Positions 1 to 12,797 of a stretch of DNA of 64,000 nucleotides are shown here, in pieces. The notes below the pieces were generated by a model that was not told the DNA's origin, did not search any database, and worked only from the letters and a program-made list of their open reading frames with translations. The position numbers were made by a program, and so were the translations under genes. The DNA comes from Meconema thalassinum (Eukaryota > Arthropoda > Insecta > Orthoptera > Tettigoniidae). Each line of letters opens with the position of its first letter. The stretch's first letter is position 1. The stretch spans positions 126,391,572-126,455,571 of the forward strand of contig OX336389.2 in the NCBI GenBank assembly GCA_946902985.2. The letters run 5' to 3'.

Positions 1-1299
1 AAATATCTACTAAAAGCCTAGCACTTAAAACCAAACCAAACATAAGTTATCGCACTAAAAAGTCAAACTAGCTTATTTTTATAGCTTAAATGAATCCTCC
101 GTTCTCTAAGGTTGGCAATCTTATCTATGACGTCCTCATAGAAGGTCTTCAATCAATTTCAACTACAATTCACGATTTATGGAGATAGCCAATGATGTAA
201 TTCTGGAGTGAGATATTGTGTTACATGCAAAAGTATTGAATCTTTTCAAACAAGAGAAACTGCGTTCTGCTGATGCACTTGTAGAAGGTATTGCCAGTAC
301 CCAATTAAGGTCACCACGTACTCTTACACGATGAAAAAGTCTATTTTTGTGGCATCACTTTACTAAGTATTTTCTGGATTTATGCTAAAGGTACAGCTAT
401 GATTCTTGTCACATATAAGAAGCGGTATATTCTGAGCTGTTTATGACCATGTAATGCTACTTTGCTTTTATAGGATGTGTGAAATGAATACAAATTTGGA
501 CAGATACATTTTCAAAAAAATGATTTATAATTTGCTTCAGGTACACATTTCTCAGTTGTTTTTCAATCAAATATTCTCAAATTCTGTTCACACACTTGGA
601 ATGGATTATGGCAGATGAGTACCGGTAACCACTTTGTTTCATTATTATTGGGACAGAATGCAAGAAAAAAGAATCCGAACTCTTTCTTTTTAAATTTATT
701 CAAAAATATGTATTAATTTTTCTCTTCCCAATCCATGCCTACTATGTTTTGGAAGTGCAAATAGGTTAATATTCAAGTACTCCATTTGGCAAGTTAATGT
801 AAAAAAATTAGCCCTCTATCTTAAATGGTTTCCTAGTTATAGGTACCTAAACATGAAAAATGAGTATTACCGGAAAACAGCTGGCAAAGTTAAAAGTGAA
901 TTATTCAGAGCATGGGACGCTAATTTAAAAAGAAAACGAATTTAAGGTAGTTGTAGACATCAAAACCCCCACAAACTATATATATTTGGATTCAGAAAAG
1001 AATGAAGAATTTTATGGCGCCAAAATAAAAAAATCGATATTTTCATCATGCAAGAGTAGTGGTGTCCTCAAGCAAAAGTTTGTAAGTCTCTTCTATTCAC
1101 GGAGTTCTTGATGTATTTCTCCCGACTATTTTTACGTTGTAGGATTCATGAGCATAAAAGAGTGACAGTTCATTTCTTAAATGTGGGGTAGGCCTATTGC
1201 TGAATATGTTTGTTATACAGCTCAAATTTGTCGGAATCTATAAGACTTATTTAAGAATTGTAATTTATCACAGCCATGCGTTAGCATAGAAAAAAGCGG
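1..1299. other. AT-rich tract, no gene seen
   Basis: No long ORF, RNA gene or recognisable repeat is visible here. The sequence is AT-rich with scattered stops in all frames. It ends at the target duplication of the SINE at 1312. Confidence 0.5.
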
Positions 1300-1311
1300 A
1301 ACATTATTAAG

Positions 1312-1645
1312 AAAAAAAAATCCACAGCCTGCTTCTAGTCTCCGACAGGGTCAGGAATGGAATGCATGAAGCCCCCCCCCCCATCTAGCAGCGAGGATAT
1401 GAACTGTGCCGGCTGCCGAAGCCTGACGCACTCCTCTGGGGCAATGATGAAATGAATGACAAATGAAATGATAGTGGAGAGTGTTGCTGGAATGTCATTT
1501 TTGACAGGGAAAACCGGAGTACCCGGAGAAAAACCTGTCTGCCTCCGTTTTGTCCAGCACAGATCTCACATGGAGTGACCGGGATTTGAACCACGGACCC
1601 AGCGGTGAGAGGCCGGCGTGCTGCCGCCTAAGCCACGGAGGCTCT
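1312..1645 (-). mobile_element. tRNA-derived SINE with 12-bp target duplication
   Basis: Read on the minus strand, the high-coordinate end is a tRNA-like head. It has an A-box-like TGGCTTAGGCGG and a B-box GGTTCAAATCC, so an internal Pol III promoter is likely. The body runs to a T-rich 3' end at 1312-1320. The element is flanked by exact copies of AACATTATTAAG at 1300-1311 and 1646-1657, which is the expected footprint of LINE-assisted target-primed insertion. The C-rich run at about 1373-1382 lies in the body. The tRNA of origin cannot be assigned with confidence. Confidence 0.85.
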
Positions 1646-1657
1646 AACATTATTAAG

Positions 1658-2839
1658 TCGGTCCTTAATATGATCTCTGATGTACTCTGATGTTGCATCA
1701 GTTATTTCCAGGGAACACACTTTGAATTTTATTTTAATAATTTTGAGGTTCTAAGGGCTTTTTAGATATCAGTATCTTCAATAATTCCTTAAAGCGCACA
1801 CGGTTTAAAGAGGTCTTGTCATGTCCTCTAGAAGATGATGATGATGATAATTGTTGCTTTAAGGGGCCTAACATCTAGGTTATCGGCCCTCCTCTAGCAG
1901 AGAGTTCCTGTAAACTTAAGTATAGAACAACTCTAATCACAAGTCCCAGGATCTGCATATTTAAAGTCACATTCACATTACATTTAAGTGCACTTAGTCT
2001 TGCATTTTCCCGTAAAGTGTCAGATATCGTGCTTGTGTGCGTGTTCTAAGTGATAACTGGTTCTTTAAATGTTGCTCACTGTCTTTGTGTTTGTCCAACC
2101 CGCGCGTAATGTTTTGGAAATTTGTTACTGTTACTGTATAGTAAGCAAGGCCAACAGAACAGTTCTATAACTACTGTACAACTATGTGAACTGTTCGAAC
2201 CAAGATACCTTGCGATGAAGGCTATAGGACTTCCCGGTTTTATTTCTTTAGTGCACAGTTCTATTAATTTCTTTGGCCGCCCACAAATTAATAAATTAAT
2301 TAATAAATCCCTTTTTGTCTTCATCTTTCCACCTACTGAAGGGAATTTCTAATAAAATTAGTAACGTGTCTTTCACTGCAAACATTATACACTAAAAGCC
2401 ATCAACCTTCATCAACAACAGGGTAGATAACGTTATAAATACATACTATTCATTGGGAAAGTAAATAAAAGCCTCAATATAAAAGAAAAAGAAGCCTGTT
2501 GCAATGTAAACTTTCATCAACTGAACTAGACGTATTGCCTTGCCGACACAGGAACATCTTCACTCGTCTGTCTAACGGCAGGTAATGACGTCACAACTGA
2601 CGTCTGGTTACCATGGCAACGAGACGATGTGGCTGACATAAACAAGATACTTCGTCTCCTGCAGATTTCCTCCCAAGTTACGGCAGTACAATTTAGCGAC
2701 AGGGAGTACAACTGCCACAAGGACGTCATGCAGCCTTGCATGCGCACCATCTAGCGATGGAGTGTAGAAATAACAGTACACTAAGTGAAAAAGTAGCCCA
2801 AGACAATGACAACATTTTTATTTAAATAAGAAAAAATAA
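1658..2839. other. Intergenic tract with one short repeat fragment
   Basis: No gene is seen. Around 1836-1900 a short (GAT)n run leads into a segment reading AAGGGGCCTAACATCTAGG, which has the look of a dispersed repeat fragment. The 60-80 codon ORFs here have no recognisable domain. Confidence 0.4.
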
Positions 2840-5060
2840 TGTTTATTTTATTTAAGAGATGGCTAGTGAAGAGGCTAGTGAAGAGGCTCTTCACTCTCTT
2901 CACCTGAATAGCCGCTACTGATATCACCCTCCTATCCCTGTACTTTATTCCAATCGATTTCAAAATGTCAAACAATTTAGTCCAATCAACGTTATCAAAA
3001 GCCTTTTCTAAGTCTACAAAAGCCATGAACGTTCTCTTATCTTTCCTTATTCTACCTTCCAAAATCAGCCTAAGACTTAGTACAGCTTCCCTTGTTCCTA
3101 CATTTCTCCTGAAACCAAACTGGTCTTCATCCAACTCCGTTTCTATCTGGCTTTCAATCCTCTTGTAAATTATTCTAGACAGGATCTTTGAAGCATGAGT
3201 AATCAAGCTGATTGTACGGTAATCTTCACATCTGTCAGCTCCCACTTTCTTTGGTACAGGGATGATTTCATTCTTCTTGAAATCAGGGGGTACCTCACCT
3301 GTCTCATAAATCCTACACACCAAGTGAAATAACCTGATCAGACCTTCATCTCCTATGCAGCGTAGCAACTCAATCTATCTATGCCTGGTGCTTTGTTCCT
3401 GCTTAATTCTTCCAAAGCTCCATCAAATTCTGATCTCAATATTAAATCTCCTTTCGCATCCTCATCAATTTCCTCCTCCCTTTCCATTACATGATTCTCA
3501 ATCTCCTTTCCCTTATACAAACTCTCTATGTAAGCTTTCCATTCCTCAACCTTTTCTTCCCTATCTGTTAGAGGCTTTCCATTTGTGTCCTTAATATTAC
3601 AGCACTTAGTCTTCTTTTCCCCAAAAGTATTCTTAATCCTTCGATAAGCTGTGTCTACTTTTCCTAATTTCAGACAATTTTCTATACCTGCACATTTCTC
3701 TTTCAGCCATTCTTCTTTCGCTTCCTTGCACTTCTTGTTAACCTCATTTCTCAGACGTCTGTATTCTGCTTTCCCCTTTTCATCTCTTACATTCTTGTGT
3801 TTCATCCTTTCATCCATCAATTCTAGTATATCCTGAGTGATCCACGGTTTTCTATCTATTCTTTCTTTCCTACCAATGTTTTCTTCTGCGGATTTTGTTA
3901 TTTCATTCTTCAAAAGTGCCCATTCGTCTGCAATTGAAGTTTGTTTAGGGTTTTGCATTAGTCCTTCCTTTATACTCTTCTTGAATCTTTCGTTGACATC
4001 CTTATCTTTCAGTCTGTCTATTGCCCACCTTTTTGGCTTTTGACTTTTCTTCAGTTTCTTCAACTTTAATCTGCATTTAATTACAACCAGATTGTGGTCA
4101 GAGTTTATGTCAGCACCAGGATATGTTTTACAATCCAAAATCTGGTTTCGAAACCTCTGCTTGACCATAATGAAGTCGATTTGGTAACGCCCTGTATCTC
4201 CTGGTCTCATCCATGTGTATATTCTTCTATTGTGGCTATTGAATAAGGTGTTAGCTATGACCAACTCATGCTCGGTGCAGAATTCTACCAGCCTGCTTCC
4301 TCGATCATTCCTTTCACCTAATCCGAAATCTCCTACTATCTTCCCTTCTCTCCCTTTTCCTACCACAGCATTCCAATCTCCCATTACTATAACATTTTCA
4401 TCACCCTTGATATACCTCAGAATTTCGTCTATTTCTTCGTAGACCCTTTCAACATCCTCATCATCAGCTTGACTGGTAGACATATAGACTTGTACCACTG
4501 TGGTGCAGGTAGGTTTAGTATTGATTTTTGCTACAATAATCCGTTCACTATATTGCTCATTATATTCCACCCGCTGTCCAAGTTTCCTACTCAATATGAG
4601 GCCAACCCCTGCTTGGCCATTGTTTGATTTAGTGCTAATGACCCTGTAGTCTCCTGACCAAAGGTCCTGTTCTTACTGCCAGCGCATTTCACTAATCCCA
4701 ACCAAATCCAACCTCAACTTATCCATTTCCCTTTCTAAGTTTTCTAACCTTCCACTTCCTAGCAGACTTCTAACATTCCACGCTCCGATCCGTGGAATGT
4801 CAGATTTCCTCTTTGTCACTTCTGTGATGTTAACCCCCTCTCGAGTAGTCCCCACCCGGAGATCCGAACGGGGGACTAGTTTACCTCCGGATTGAAATTT
4901 TACAAGGGAGGAGGCCATCATCACATGTAATTAAGCATAGAGAGGTGCATATCCTCGGGAATAGCATACGGCTGTAGTTTCCCGTTGCTTTCAGCCGTGC
5001 AGCAGGACGCAGTGTAGCCATTATTTGGCTTATGTTATCAATATCTTAACCGTCTTTAAG
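2840..5060 (-). mobile_element. RTE-like LINE, 3'-truncated
   Basis: Extent of the LINE that contains the broken endonuclease and reverse transcriptase. The 5' side runs past 4924 into a short leader that I cannot bound. The 3' side ends in a small local duplication of GAGGCTAGTGAA near 2860-2890, which may mark the deletion junction. No target-site duplication was recognised. Confidence 0.65.
2921..4924 (-). pseudogene. RTE-type LINE, endonuclease and 5' part of reverse transcriptase
   Basis: Minus-strand fragment of a non-LTR retrotransposon polyprotein. The N-terminal piece (4924-4673) begins the apurinic-like endonuclease with an AWNVRSLLGSGRLENLE stretch. A stop or frameshift separates it from a 413-codon piece (4594-3356). 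That piece carries GDWNAVVGKG, the IDFIMV motif and SDHNLV, all expected of the endonuclease fold, followed by a lysine-rich linker. A frame change then leads to the reverse transcriptase (about 3368-2921) with GFRRNVGTREAVLSL and VDLEKAFDNVDW, the first catalytic aspartate region. Homology stops after the DRRVI segment, so the YADD catalytic box, thumb and 3' UTR are missing. LINEs usually lose their 5' end, so loss of the 3' half implies a later deletion. The RTE assignment rests on the style of these motifs as I know them. Confidence 0.85.
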
Positions 5061-5139
5061 ACTAGTAAAGAATTGATTTATTCTGAAAGGCTGCTACTCC
5101 CTTTCAGAATAAGTAAAGAGCAAATCTACTAACAAAAAT

Positions 5140-5495
5140 ACTAACCTCATACCGTCTGTCTGTTAGGTAATCAGCCCGAAGGCTGGTTGGATCCTCAAAA
5201 AGTACCGCCATTAGGTTATGTGGGTGTCTACCCACAAAAATCCCAGGCAGTGCTATATTGAGGCGTACTAGGCATGAAGAGGAGTGAGGTAGTTTGCCAT
5301 TGCTTTCCTCACTTGGTCAGAACAGCTTAACTAGCCCTATGAGTATAACCTTTCACAGCATCCACAGGCACTGTCTGTGCCCTGAATGTCATTACTAAGC
5401 ACCACCCATACCTCAGTAGCTTCCATATAATCACAGCCATGAGTGAGACTGAGATATCGGTGAAAAGCCACATTTTACTCTAGCCTGTGCCAACA
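5140..5495 (+). repeat. Dispersed repeat family, copy 1
   Basis: This segment recurs with clear similarity at 56255-57130. Shared landmarks include GAAGGCTGGTTGGATCCTC, GAGGAGTGAGGTAGTTTGC and CATCCACAGGCACTG, and both copies end with a stretch around CACATTTTACT. There is no coding capacity. It may be part of a SINE or LINE 5' region. Strand is arbitrary. Confidence 0.75.
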
Positions 5496-6289
5496 GTCAA
5501 ATGCAAATATACTGCATTCATCAAGAGATGGCAAACAGGCCATACTAACAATTAAATACCAAAATTCTACTAACGAAAAAAATACTTAAGTTCCACCAAC
5601 AAATACTACCACTAAAACAGTCTGTCACCAGGCACACTCACATGCTCCCTCACTCATCACAGTCTACTGAAACAATGAACTATAACTAATAAACAATGCA
5701 ACTGCTACCAGACACACTCACACACCACAATCTAATAGAACAATGACATATATCCAATAGACAAACTAACTACCTACTTACAACTAAAACTAACTACATA
5801 CTTACTGTAATGTTATTTGAATTGACAATATTTACAAAATGCAATTTAGGTAGAAAATACTTACGAAATGTAATTTAGATTCAAAATGGTCACAAAATGC
5901 AATTGAGAATAAAATACTTACAAAATACCCACCCTACACAATATTGGCATTTATCGAAGGATTGATTAATTATCTTAATGTCTTCCAAGTGCTGTGAGCC
6001 ATTATATATTGTTGATGTTTATTGCATATTCAGAAGTTTTACCTACATGAAAATTGTAATATCGCCAGTATAAAATGATCTATGATCTATACCAAGAAAT
6101 ACAAGATGTAGAAGAACTGAAATCGCAATTCTTTATTGAAAGTATATTTGTAATTAATGCAAATAATTCTACGATTGAATACAACAATGAGAAAGAGGGG
6201 AGAACATTAATGTAGTGTATTTGTAATACAGTAATGATTGGTATATTCTATGGAATATACGTCTTGTTAGAGGTAGCAGTCACTGCTCT
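5496..6289. other. AT/CA-rich tract, no gene seen
   Basis: Low-complexity ACTA and AATACTTAC-like wording with no ORF above background and no structural repeat recognised. Confidence 0.4.
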
Positions 6290-6291
6290 TT

Positions 6292-6347
<56 letters not shown>

Positions 6348-6349
6348 TC
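6290..6349. repeat. (CTTT)n microsatellite
   Basis: About fifteen uninterrupted CTTT units. A second array of the same unit lies in the Polinton at 41317-41343. Confidence 0.95.
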
Positions 6350-8219
6350 CATTCACGTTATTTTATTTCCCTTCTCGTAGACACCAACAGTGACCTTCCA
6401 TGTATTTCTGTTTCTCTGTACATATTCTCATCCCCTTGAAAGTTTTTCCTTGTAGATTTCCCTACAGCTCTCCACGCGGTAGCCTGTTGAAACATTGGAC
6501 CCAGTAGTTCCAAGAATTGATTCATTCCATGCAAGCAGCTGGCATCGTCGTCAAACTCTACAATGTCCATGAAGACATCAACTTCTTTTATTTAATGCTT
6601 ATCTTGTACAATTTGTTTTTCTTATGTTATCTACTATGTATCTGTTCCTTTGTTTCTCCCTCTCTTCCCCTCACCGCTTTGGCTATCCGAGTGTTTGAAT
6701 ATCTCGTTCATTCCTACTGCGGGGATATAGTGTGACAGTTCAGCTCTCTTCTCAGGAGAAGCTTACTTTTCAAACATGTGTTGAACTTTTAAATAGACGT
6801 CATGTCTTAAAGTTTGTTTAACGGCTGGCCAGAAACATCAACTACGCTGCAATTAGAAGATAAGTAACCATCTAAAGTGTTTATAAACCGCACTTTAAGG
6901 GTTTTAAGCTAGTCTAAAGGCTTTTAATGAATACTTTCGGCAGTATTTAAATTTTCACATTATTGTGCAATCGCCTAACTGCCCTACGTAGGAAATGTCT
7001 TTGTCTTTCTTACGCTAACTAAGCTTTCTTTTGAATGTCATGCAAACCTAGTGCTTCTTGTACGAAATAAGGGGATACATTCTCTCCACCGAGGGAATTC
7101 GGCTAAACTCATAGGTGCCTGAAAACATAACTTTGCTTCCCTCGTGGGGTTCTCTACTCGCCCTATTCAACTATAATTACAACTCTAGAAACTTCCATTT
7201 GCAATAGACTCTAAACAGTGAAAAACTATACTCTACAACGTCAAATTACTGCTAACTTTCAACTTAAATTGAACTATAAACTGCAATAGTGACATTTCAC
7301 TCACGTTCTACAAAACTGTCAGTGCAACGAAAGGTGATCGTGTGGCTATCTTCAGCACCGTGTTCCGTTCGAAACAGTAAAATCGGCCAGACTTTAATTC
7401 CCCATTTCCTATATCCCCAATTTTCCTATTACTAACAATTAGTGTAATTTAAATATTTTTCTTGTAATCTACTATGAGGCTTTGCCTATAAATAGGCTCC
7501 CTCCCATTTGTTCATGTATTACATCTCGTAATTACTGTATAAATAATATTTGTGGTTATAAATCCACATTTTAATTCGCACTTTCATTTTCCTGCTGCGT
7601 TCAGGAATATTGAATTCGTTATTTCTCAATTGTTAAAACGTTTGTATCTGTTCTTATGTAATCAAGGCTTCACTAATGTGACCTCTCCAATTTGTATTTA
7701 ACACCTCGTAGTTACTGCTTCAATAATCTAAGTGGTATTAAATCCACCTTTTAATCTTTCTTTCCTCTCCTGCTGTGCCCAGGAATTTAAAATCATTTGT
7801 TTAAAGCTCCTTTCGCTTTACTACAAAGGCATTCTAATAAAGAATTGGTACTCAACTTAACCAATCCAACAAAATATCTATACATTTTGTAATGATTCTT
7901 GTTAATCTTGTTACGTTTTATACTGTACCCGATACCTAGTTGAGGCTATCGGCTACGCCAGCAGACATTAAGCCGTAGTTGAGATTATGGGAAGAGTTAT
8001 GAAAAGATGGCGCTCAAATCGAGTCAAGAGGAATGTCAAGATGACGTAGAAGGTCTAGGATTAAGAAGGCACTGACAGCAGTCAAGCAGATGGAATTATG
8101 GATGGAAATATGAAGCTTTATTAAGATCTATATAGAAAATGGTATTTAAACATCTCAGAAGAGAAGATATAACCAGCATTATATATGGTAATAATTTGAA
8201 GGAAGTCAGATAACCCTTA
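6350..8219. other. Long tract without recognised features
   Basis: ORFs are short (70 codons or fewer) and show no domain. The stretches at 7480-7600 and 7680-7800 share similar wording (for example AATCCACMTTTTAAT and CCTGCTGYG), suggesting an old local duplication of about 200 bp. Confidence 0.4.
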
Positions 8220-8905
8220 AGTTATTGTATAACTTAATAGCCGAGATGATCGGGGTTCGAGATTATATTTGTGACGCAAGACCACAGAGATGGGGAGAAC
8301 GTCACGTGACTACGCCGGGGAGGTGCAGGTCAATGCAGTCTAGAGACAGTCAGTCGAGCTCTGTAAGCAGAGGAGTTGAGTACAGTTAGCAAGAGAGTCA
8401 AGTACAGCGAGCAAGGCAGTCGAGGTCAGACAGCGAGCTGAGTAGGACATGCCGAGCGTATGGTAAGAGTCGCGCAGCGAACAGCTTTTGTCACGGAAAG
8501 TGAAAGCGACAGTTTTAACTTCACCAAGCAGCGAACGAAAAGTAGGTCAGTGAGCCAGGCAGACACCCGCAGTAGGCAGCGTGAAGACCGGTTACAGAAC
8601 CAGCTGTACGGGCCAAGCAAGCATGAGAAGGCCGGGGTTTAAAACAGCACGGTAAAACGAGTAGTTGGAGAACTTTATTTCGAGCTGCAATTTGGAAACG
8701 CAGAACAGCATAGTAGAGCGGCATGGCGAGGCCAGCTTTAGGCGGAGATTGTTCCAGAACATTGCAGTAGAGACGAGCGGGTTATTTCCAATTTTATACG
8801 CAAGCATTATAATAGAAGCTGAACTTCATTACAACATTGAGTTGGAACTCATATTCAGTAATCAAATTATACAGGCAGATAGTTACGAGATACTGCAACT
8901 GTAAA
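8220..8905 (+). other. Purine-rich higher-GC tract, possible retroelement leader
   Basis: Composition shifts to GC-richer and purine-rich sequence, with imperfect repetition of the words GTCAAGTACAGCGAGCAAG and CAGTCGAG around 8340-8430. Short overlapping ORFs (60-80 codons) on both strands look like composition shadows. It could be an untranslated leader of a retroelement or an old promoter-proximal exon. Nothing in the sequence decides between these. Confidence 0.25.
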
Positions 8906-10029
8906 CTTCAGATGAACATAGTTATTCAAAGACATTACGACTATGCATTCCATAACGGAACATGCAGAGCGACCATGGGGTCCAAATAACATTAACGATT
9001 TTTAGGCAAATGAAATGTTATAAGCATATGCACTTATAAACTTTGGCACGTGCATTAATGCGATTCATTCTTATGAAGTGTTATAAATTACCGAGTACGA
9101 ACACAGCTACAGGGTGTTTCATAAACTTATACACTCTGATAAATAAATTTTATTTTCTACAAGTGAGACTTAACCGCTGTGGAAATTGAACTTTCAACAC
9201 TCAAACCGAACATTGTATAGAACAGTGGCGTAACGTAGAAGAGGAATATGGGGTCCGCTGTTTCTATGAACTTTTTCGTGAAGATTTGGACAGTATCCGC
9301 TATGGATAACCAGAAGTTCATCATGTCGGAGTAAACGCAGACAGAGATGCGATGGCACCACAGAGCGATGGATTTGATTCCTGAAGAGGAGGAGGTCCAC
9401 CAGATGATTCACATGGGATTTGAAGGCAATCGTCATTGCGTGGGTGGAATGATATTCACGCCGAACTTTCGAGAAATTCATTACATAAGGAAAATCGACG
9501 ATCTTTGAAATTTAATAACAGCTGATTATGAGAAGGTACTGTAAGAGTTATAACTTCCTGATATGATTATTTTCATGAATACTGGGCACACATGTATATT
9601 TTTCTAATAGGAGTGATACGATTATTTAGACATGGCTTTGACTTTATATGCTTCAAATTTTGCTAGAATATGGCGTGACCATATGATATGGCAGGCATCA
9701 TTATACGAAATTCTTACCATTGGTTGGCTTTATTAAGCAGATGTTTGGTCTTTTAGACATTTTTCCAGCAAGGATGGTTTTCATGAATAGTTTTTTTTGT
9801 GTGACGGGTATTTCGAACTCGTGATCTGCAATTGATTATCTATATTACTTCGTCAGTTCATTGCATACTAGCGAGTGTGTATTATTCATCAGTAGGGATT
9901 TTTTTCCATTGGATTGTTTGGAGATATTAAGATGTTATTCACTTTAGTGAATGAATATCGCTTTTATATGACAACTAGAGACTTGTTGATTCCGATCTGG
10001 GACATTCACTCATTTAGTCTTCGAGATGG
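8906..10029. other. Tract without recognised genes
   Basis: At 9114 the phrase CAGGGTGTTTCATAA resembles the outer end of many mariner-type inverted repeats, but no matching opposite end was found by eye. The 95-codon minus-strand ORF at 9194-9481 has no recognisable domain. Confidence 0.3.
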
Positions 10030-10156
10030 GGTCTTTCGTATTTATACGATTGTATGGTGGTTACTCATCTTACCCATCGTTCAGGGCACTATCATGTTAG
10101 TCGACGAGGCGAGGTCTTTCGTATTTATACGATTGTACGGTGGTTACTCATCTTAC
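10030..10156 (+). repeat. 44-bp direct repeat pair
   Basis: Positions 10030-10073 and 10113-10156 are near-identical (one mismatch in TGTAYGGTGG), both beginning GGTCTTTCGTATTTATACGA. The offset is 83 bp. No coding content. Confidence 0.85.
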
Positions 10157-11535
10157 TTGCCATTGAGGTACTCATTTTTATCATCCGAGTGTACATGAGA
10201 TTGTAAGAGAATCAAACAAGGAACTAATAGTCACATATCAGTCGAATTTTTGTTAAATAAAGTAAAGATAAATGTCAGCAGGGTTACGTTTTGTAATTCT
10301 TGTTTGCCCATCCAATATTTTGTTGCTATACTCTTTTGAGAGTACTTACAGTTTAACAGCTGGTACAGCTGATGCTTTTGATGATTTTTATAATTGTGTT
10401 TGATACATTTGAGAAGGATTTAAAGTAATTGAATCTTGTAAGATGAATCATTAATGGTCAGATTTATTTTACGGCAGATCAGTATTGCAGATTTTGATAT
10501 GAGAGATTATAGCACATTGGTGTTTTTCTGTGATGTGAATTATGAGAATTGTAAGAGAATTTATGCTATTTGAAAGCAGATCTTGAATTACTAAGGTAAT
10601 ATTTTTTCCAATTGTTTAAGAAGTTGTCTAGATGTGATCAGAGTAATTACAGTTATTGGAGATTGTGTGCGTTGATAATTTGAAGCCAGTTATATATTTT
10701 TTGTAGATCATGCAACATGGTTATGTGAAGTTTGTGATAGGCATTTTGTGGAAGTTGCCAAGTGATAGTTGCAATGTTGCTAATGTATTTTGAGGCAGAC
10801 ATGAGGTTGTCGAACCCAGTCTAGCGTAATTGTTGAGATTCATGCTGTATGCGCTGAATATTTATGGAGTTTTGTGGAATAATTGTGGAATTCAAATGTG
10901 ATATTTGAAGAAGTGAGGATATATAATGTAGTTGTGGATAGTCAGATCCAACGTGATGTCGTGAAGGCAATAATATTTTTTGGCATGATAATTAAATACG
11001 AGATATAACTTGGAAGTGATGAAACTGTAAGACAACGTTCTATAACCCGTATTAAACAATTTGTTAGGAAATTAAACAAATAAATAAAGTTGATAATACA
11101 AGATTTCCTGAGAATAATAATTAATGAAATAATAATCTGAAATTTAAGCATATTAATGATCTGACCTAATGAAATAAAAATCAGAATGACTAGATGAAAT
11201 AATAAAAATCTAAATAACCAGAAGGATAATATTTAAATAAATTAATAAATTAAATTTTGGAATAGATCAATGAATTAAATAAATGGATGAATTAAAGATT
11301 GGATGAATAAACTGATTTAAATAAATTAATAGATGATTGGATAGATGATGAATAACTGAATTAGAAGGTGATAATTAATTAAAGAAGCTGATGATTAATG
11401 AATTTATATGGAATTAAATAAATTTAATTGAGATATGAATTAAAGGAATTGCAACTTGAGTTGAGGAATTAAACGATTTATATTGATGATTTAAGATGAT
11501 TTAATCTGAAGGAGATGATAAAATAAGAGTGTGTG
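10157..11535. other. Extremely AT-rich tract, possible long-LTR remnant
   Basis: Dense AATTAA, AAATAAAT and GATGATT wording with stops in all frames. It precedes the first copy of the 906-bp duplication, which contains a retrotransposon primer-binding-site-like sequence, so part of it may be LTR. No LTR terminus (TG...CA) could be fixed. Confidence 0.35.
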
Positions 11536-12441
11536 AATAATTAGAAAGTATAATGAAGTGATGATAATAATTTTCATTTAAATGATTTAATGGTGATGAG
11601 TTAATGATTCTGACAGGAATATGTTGAATTTGGAAATGAGAATTAATCTGAGAAATATTTAACTTTGATGATGATAATGATCATAACTTATGAGCAGTGG
11701 ATTTTCTGTAATTCACAAACAAGCAATTTGTAATGACAATGTAAATAGTGTAAATTAATTATTCGATGTTTAGGAGCATTTTACTAACGCATTCAACATT
11801 TGAATTATGCCATGCAAGCCATAAATTACGTGATATTTAAAATATGTGATTATAATGTGTATGTTTATACAGATTAATAATTTTTTCAAATCCACATTCA
11901 TGATGTTAATTTAAAGAGAAATTAGGTCTCAGGTTTCACAAATGTCAGTGACGAAAGACATAGTGCTACAGTGATCCTGAGAACCCAAGAGAACTTTAGA
12001 GATTTTTCCTGTTTTATGTGGATGAAATATTTTTGATTAGAAAAGAGATGGTTCGATTTTTGGACAATGACAATTTAACGTTGGCATTCGACCATACTCT
12101 CAGGTAGGATGAATATTTAAAATGTCTGTCCGACTATCAAAGTGAAATAAATTTGTTTTTAATTTAGTTGTGATCTGATGATGGTGTGATTTTCCTTTTT
12201 CTTTCCTTGTCTTGATTAAGGCTTAACCGGAAAGGATGTGGTTTGCTAGGAATTCAGTTGATGGCGCCCATTTATATTTGCATTTTTTTATTAAACTTAA
12301 GCCCGTAACGACCCTAGAGATACTTTGTCTCGTGTTACCCTCTGCTTTTTCGATATCTCAGCTGAATTTCCGACACATTCCTTATTTGACTAGAGGTTCA
12401 TTTAACTCCGCTCTGTCCTGGAACTCCAGGAATGCGATGTA
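11536..12441 (+). repeat. 906-bp exact direct duplication, copy 1
   Basis: By eye this is identical to 12793-13698. It contains TGGCGCCC at 12262-12269, a primer-binding-site-like sequence typical of some gypsy-type elements, and runs on through a leader to just before the gag start. Because the repeat extends past that site, it is not simply an LTR. It looks like a duplication of LTR end plus leader. Confidence 0.85.
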
Positions 12442-12461
12442 GGAGTAATCAAGAGGTTAGC

Positions 12462-12797
12462 ATGGGAGAAGACCGTCAAACGCAACAGAATGTGACATTC
12501 GAAAGGGCAAGTTCAACCCCTCAGGATAATTCGAATTCGAATAGGAGTACGTTGGGTACAAGTGAACGATACTCAGGTCCAGTTACCATTATCAGAAATC
12601 TGGATGACAAGCCGAGGAAGTTTTCGGGAAACACAGGAGTCACACCAGTCGAATTTCTGCGAGATATTCGCGACTACATGGCGGAACATAGAGTAGCCAA
12701 GGAGAGAGAACTAAGGATAGTCGAACGCGCCTTAGACGGGCCTGCGTTAACTTGGTTTAGGGCATTCAGGAGCAATTTTGCGAATATGGAGCAATAA
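12462..12797 (+). pseudogene. Ty3/gypsy-type gag fragment
   Basis: An open frame starting at an ATG inside MGEDRQTQQN runs about 111 codons. The C-terminal part reads like the start of a retrotransposon capsid domain: a KPRKFSGNTGVTPVEFLRDI segment followed by ALDGPALTWFRAFR. In gag proteins of this class the nucleic-acid-binding and protease domains follow, but here the frame stops exactly where the second 906-bp copy begins (12793). Everything downstream of the first part of gag (protease, RT, RNase H, integrase) is absent. The upstream TGGCGCCC about 200 bp away suits a gypsy-type leader. The protein is certainly truncated and is unlikely to function. Confidence 0.75.

Noticed and set aside
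9114..9481. Mariner element suggested by CAGGGTGTTTCATAA and a 95-codon ORF
   Set aside because: No opposite terminus was found and the ORF lacks transposase motifs.
12236..12442. 68-codon ORF, identical copy at 13493-13699
   Set aside because: It lies in the duplicated leader over a primer-site-like sequence. The identity is explained by the DNA duplication, not by protein conservation.
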